Shown here: positions 62,343 to 64,000 of the stretch, one piece after another
Layout of the letters: each line of letters opens with the position of its first letter
How positions within the stretch are numbered: the first letter of the stretch is position 1
NCBI RefSeq assembly: GCF_003674065.1
Contig: NZ_RDBE01000010.1
Coordinates: 525,321-589,320, forward strand
Direction of reading: 5' to 3'
DNA from: Nocardioides mangrovicus
Lineage (GTDB): Bacteria > Actinomycetota > Actinomycetes > Propionibacteriales > Nocardioidaceae
DNA length: 64,000 bases
Notes under the pieces: model-generated
What the model saw: the letters and a program-made list of their open reading frames with translations, nothing else
The model's database searches: none
What the model was told of the DNA's origin: nothing
Position numbers and translations under genes: made by a program

Positions 62343-64000
62343 TCAGGCCGCGAGCTCCCGCATCCGGACGGCCGCCAGCAGCGGGTCGCTCTCGGCCAGC
62401 TGGAACAGCGTCGCCGAGAGGTGGTGCAGGTGCCGCACGACCGCCTCCTCGCTACTGCCGCCGACGGCGAACAGCGCCCGGTCGCCCTCCAGCAGCGGGA
62501 TGCCCGCCTCGGGCGCGCCAGAGCCGAGCGCCACCGCGGACAGGACGTCCATCGCCTCGGCCAGCGACCGGCACGCGGCGGCCACGCTCGCGACGTCGTG
62601 CACACCGTCGCGGTTCATCGCCACGGTCAGCGCCCGGCACTGCGAGACCGCCACCACGATCAGCTCCATCCGGCGGCGCATCCGGCGGTTGGCCCCGGCG
62701 CCGACCCCGAACGGGCGCACCATCGGGCGCGCGACCAGGGCCATCCGCCGGGCCCGGTCGTCCAGCACCCGGGTGGCGGCGTCGAGGTCCACCCGCCGTC
62801 CTTCGGCGCAGGTCGACGCGCCGAGGAGCAGGTCGCGCATCGCGACGTAGACCTGACCGCGCGCCGCTCGGACGGTGTCGCGCGTGGACAGCGGGGCGAA
62901 GAGCAGCGCGACGACGATGCCGATGCCGGCGCCCACCGCCGTCTCCCCCAGCCGCAGCGCCAGCAGCGAGTCGGTGAAGGTGCCGAGCACCGTGTAGAGC
63001 TCGCCGAGCACCAGGGTGATGAAGAAGCCCATGGCCGTGGCAGAGACCTTCTGGAAGTAGAAGGCCAAGAAGATCGAGACCAAGATGATGGCGAGCACGA
63101 CGGCGCTGTGACCGGCCGTCACGTGGGCGAGGAGGATCGCCACCACGATCCCCAGCAGCGTGCCCACGGTGCGACCGACGCCCTTGACCCAGGTCTCCGA
63201 GCGGGTGCCGGTGCCGGTGAAGGTGATGAAGACGGTGATGACGGCCCAGTAGTAGCGCGTGGGTGAGAGCACCGCGCCGGCCAGCAGGGCGAGCACGCCG
63301 GCCAGTGCCACCTGCACCGCCTGACGACTGGTCATCGACAGCCGCGCCACGGGGTTCCAGCGACTGCCGCGGGCGGCGACGTCGCGTGCGACCGCAGGCG
63401 AGCCGGCCAGGCCACCGAAGACCAGCCCGGTAGCGGCCTCGAAGTCGGCCTCACCCGGGTCGACCTCGGGCGGGTCGTCGGCGGCGGCGTCGAAGCGCAG
63501 GAACTCCCGAACCCCGAACGCCAGCTGCCGGGCGGGCGCCCAGCCCTCGAGATCCTGCTCCTTGGCGCGCTCGGAGAGCCGCTCCAGCCGGGTGGCGGCC
63601 CACGCCGCCGCACGGTCGCGACGCCGGGCGAGGTGGTCCAGCACCCGCTGCGAGGCGACGACCAGGTCGGGGTGGCCGTCGTGGGCGAGCGCGACGGACG
63701 CCCCGGCGATCCGGTCGACGGCCTGCTGGGACTCGATGAGCCGGCGACGCAGCGCGCTGGGCGACCAGCCCGGCGGGGTCGCCCTGCGCTCACTCGACCA
63801 GGCCTCGGCCAGCAGCGAGGCGTCGGCCAGGGCCGCCTGCCGGGCAGCCAGCGCGCGCAACGCCCGGCGTCGACGCGCGGGACCGGCGCTGGAGACGGCG
63901 AGCAGGTCGGCACCCTCCCGGGCCACCGACCGGCCGGCGGCGAAGAACGCGGCCAAGGTGGCGTGCAGCGCGCGCCCGGCGCCGATGTGGAACACCGTCG
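62343..64000 (-). CDS. FUSC family membrane transporter, N-terminus cut by right edge
   Basis: The reading frame stays open to base 64000, so the start lies outside the window; an internal GTG at 63995 is not a convincing start. The visible 550 residues contain a helical soluble region (about 1-230) and a FUSC/aromatic-acid-exporter membrane block (about 228-385, YYWAVITVFITFTGTGTRSETWVKGVGRTVGTLLG; VSATAMGFFITLVLGELYTV), then another soluble helical domain. FUSC proteins usually have two membrane blocks; the first is presumably beyond the edge. Possible exporter of small acids. Confidence 0.85.
   Translation of the reverse strand, partial: TVFHIGAGRALHATLAAFFAAGRSVAREGADLLAVSSAGPARRRRALRALAARQAALADASLLAEAWSSERRATPPGWSPSALRRRLIESQQAVDRIAGASVALAHDGHPDLVVASQRVLDHLARRRDRAAAWAATRLERLSERAKEQDLEGWAPARQLAFGVREFLRFDAAADDPPEVDPGEADFEAATGLVFGGLAGSPAVARDVAARGSRWNPVARLSMTSRQAVQVALAGVLALLAGAVLSPTRYYWAVITVFITFTGTGTRSETWVKGVGRTVGTLLGIVVAILLAHVTAGHSAVVLAIILVSIFLAFYFQKVSATAMGFFITLVLGELYTVLGTFTDSLLALRLGETAVGAGIGIVVALLFAPLSTRDTVRAARGQVYVAMRDLLLGASTCAEGRRVDLDAATRVLDDRARRMALVARPMVRPFGVGAGANRRMRRRMELIVVAVSQCRALTVAMNRDGVHDVASVAAACRSLAEAMDVLSAVALGSGAPEAGIPLLEGDRALFAVGGSSEEAVVRHLHHLSATLFQLAESDPLLAAVRMRELAA

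Overview
The window is high-GC throughout, with many GTG starts, 4-bp GTGA/ATGA gene overlaps and TANNNT hexamers placed 6-7 nt before start codons. A HAIR-type operator lies upstream of dnaK, and there are a WXG100/FtsK-type secretion locus, a Tad pilus locus and a mycothiol-family (maleylpyruvate isomerase-like) protein. Together these point to an actinobacterium, most likely Nocardioidaceae (Nocardioides-like). The taxon is inferred from gene content and style only.

Layout. 1-3.2 kb: chaperone operon dnaK-grpE-dnaJ (minus; dnaJ runs off the left edge) with a HAIR operator. 3.5-6.4 kb: glucose-6-phosphate dehydrogenase, a small membrane protein and an aldo/keto reductase with a SigR/SigH-like promoter. 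6.4-14.9 kb: compact type VII secretion locus, with WXG100 protein, EspG-like protein, a 507-aa presumed substrate, a 90-aa helical protein and an unknown on minus, and a long EccC/EssC ATPase on plus. 14.9-27.8 kb: FKBP lipoprotein, a membrane LysM/SARP-BTAD protein, two exported proteins, then a Tad pilus operon (cpaB-like, tadZ, tadA, tadB, tadC, flp, three TadE/TadG-like pseudopilins) and a membrane protein. 27.9-33.2 kb: a SCO4848-like protein, a hairpin-rich gap, and a tightly coupled five-gene operon: acidic repeat peptide, cupin/JmjC oxygenase, sucrase/ferredoxin-like protein, FAD oxidoreductase, cytochrome P450. 33.2-36.0 kb: glycosyltransferase/epimerase operon. 36.1-41.0 kb: large LuxR regulator preceded by a 35-codon ORF, and a DEAD-box helicase. 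41.1-44.8 kb: hutI, hutF and an allantoate-amidohydrolase-like gene. 44.9-57.5 kb: nitroreductase, methyltransferase, MATE exporter, M20 peptidase, two MFS transporters, an F420-reductase-like protein, DUF1992 and SMI1/KNR4 proteins, ThrE exporter, M48 protease and a maleylpyruvate-isomerase-like protein. 57.6-60.8 kb: hutH-hutU. 60.9-64 kb: lipoprotein with a predicted hydrolase fold, a small coiled-coil membrane protein and a FUSC transporter cut by the right edge.

How it works together. Histidine catabolism is split into two minus-strand blocks (hutH-hutU; amidohydrolase-hutF-hutI) about 13 kb apart, with no conventional hutG seen. The Tad and T7SS loci give two surface/secretion systems side by side.

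The most unusual signals are: (i) the repeat-peptide operon, which looks like an undescribed peptide-modification cluster; (ii) a family of long hairpins with a conserved TAGTC(C)AGA tip but different self-complementary arms, one of them inserted in frame in the amidohydrolase gene; (iii) a 33-bp palindrome-containing tandem repeat inside hutF; and (iv) a 14-bp tandem repeat that duplicates the stop/start junction between a 35-codon ORF and the LuxR regulator.
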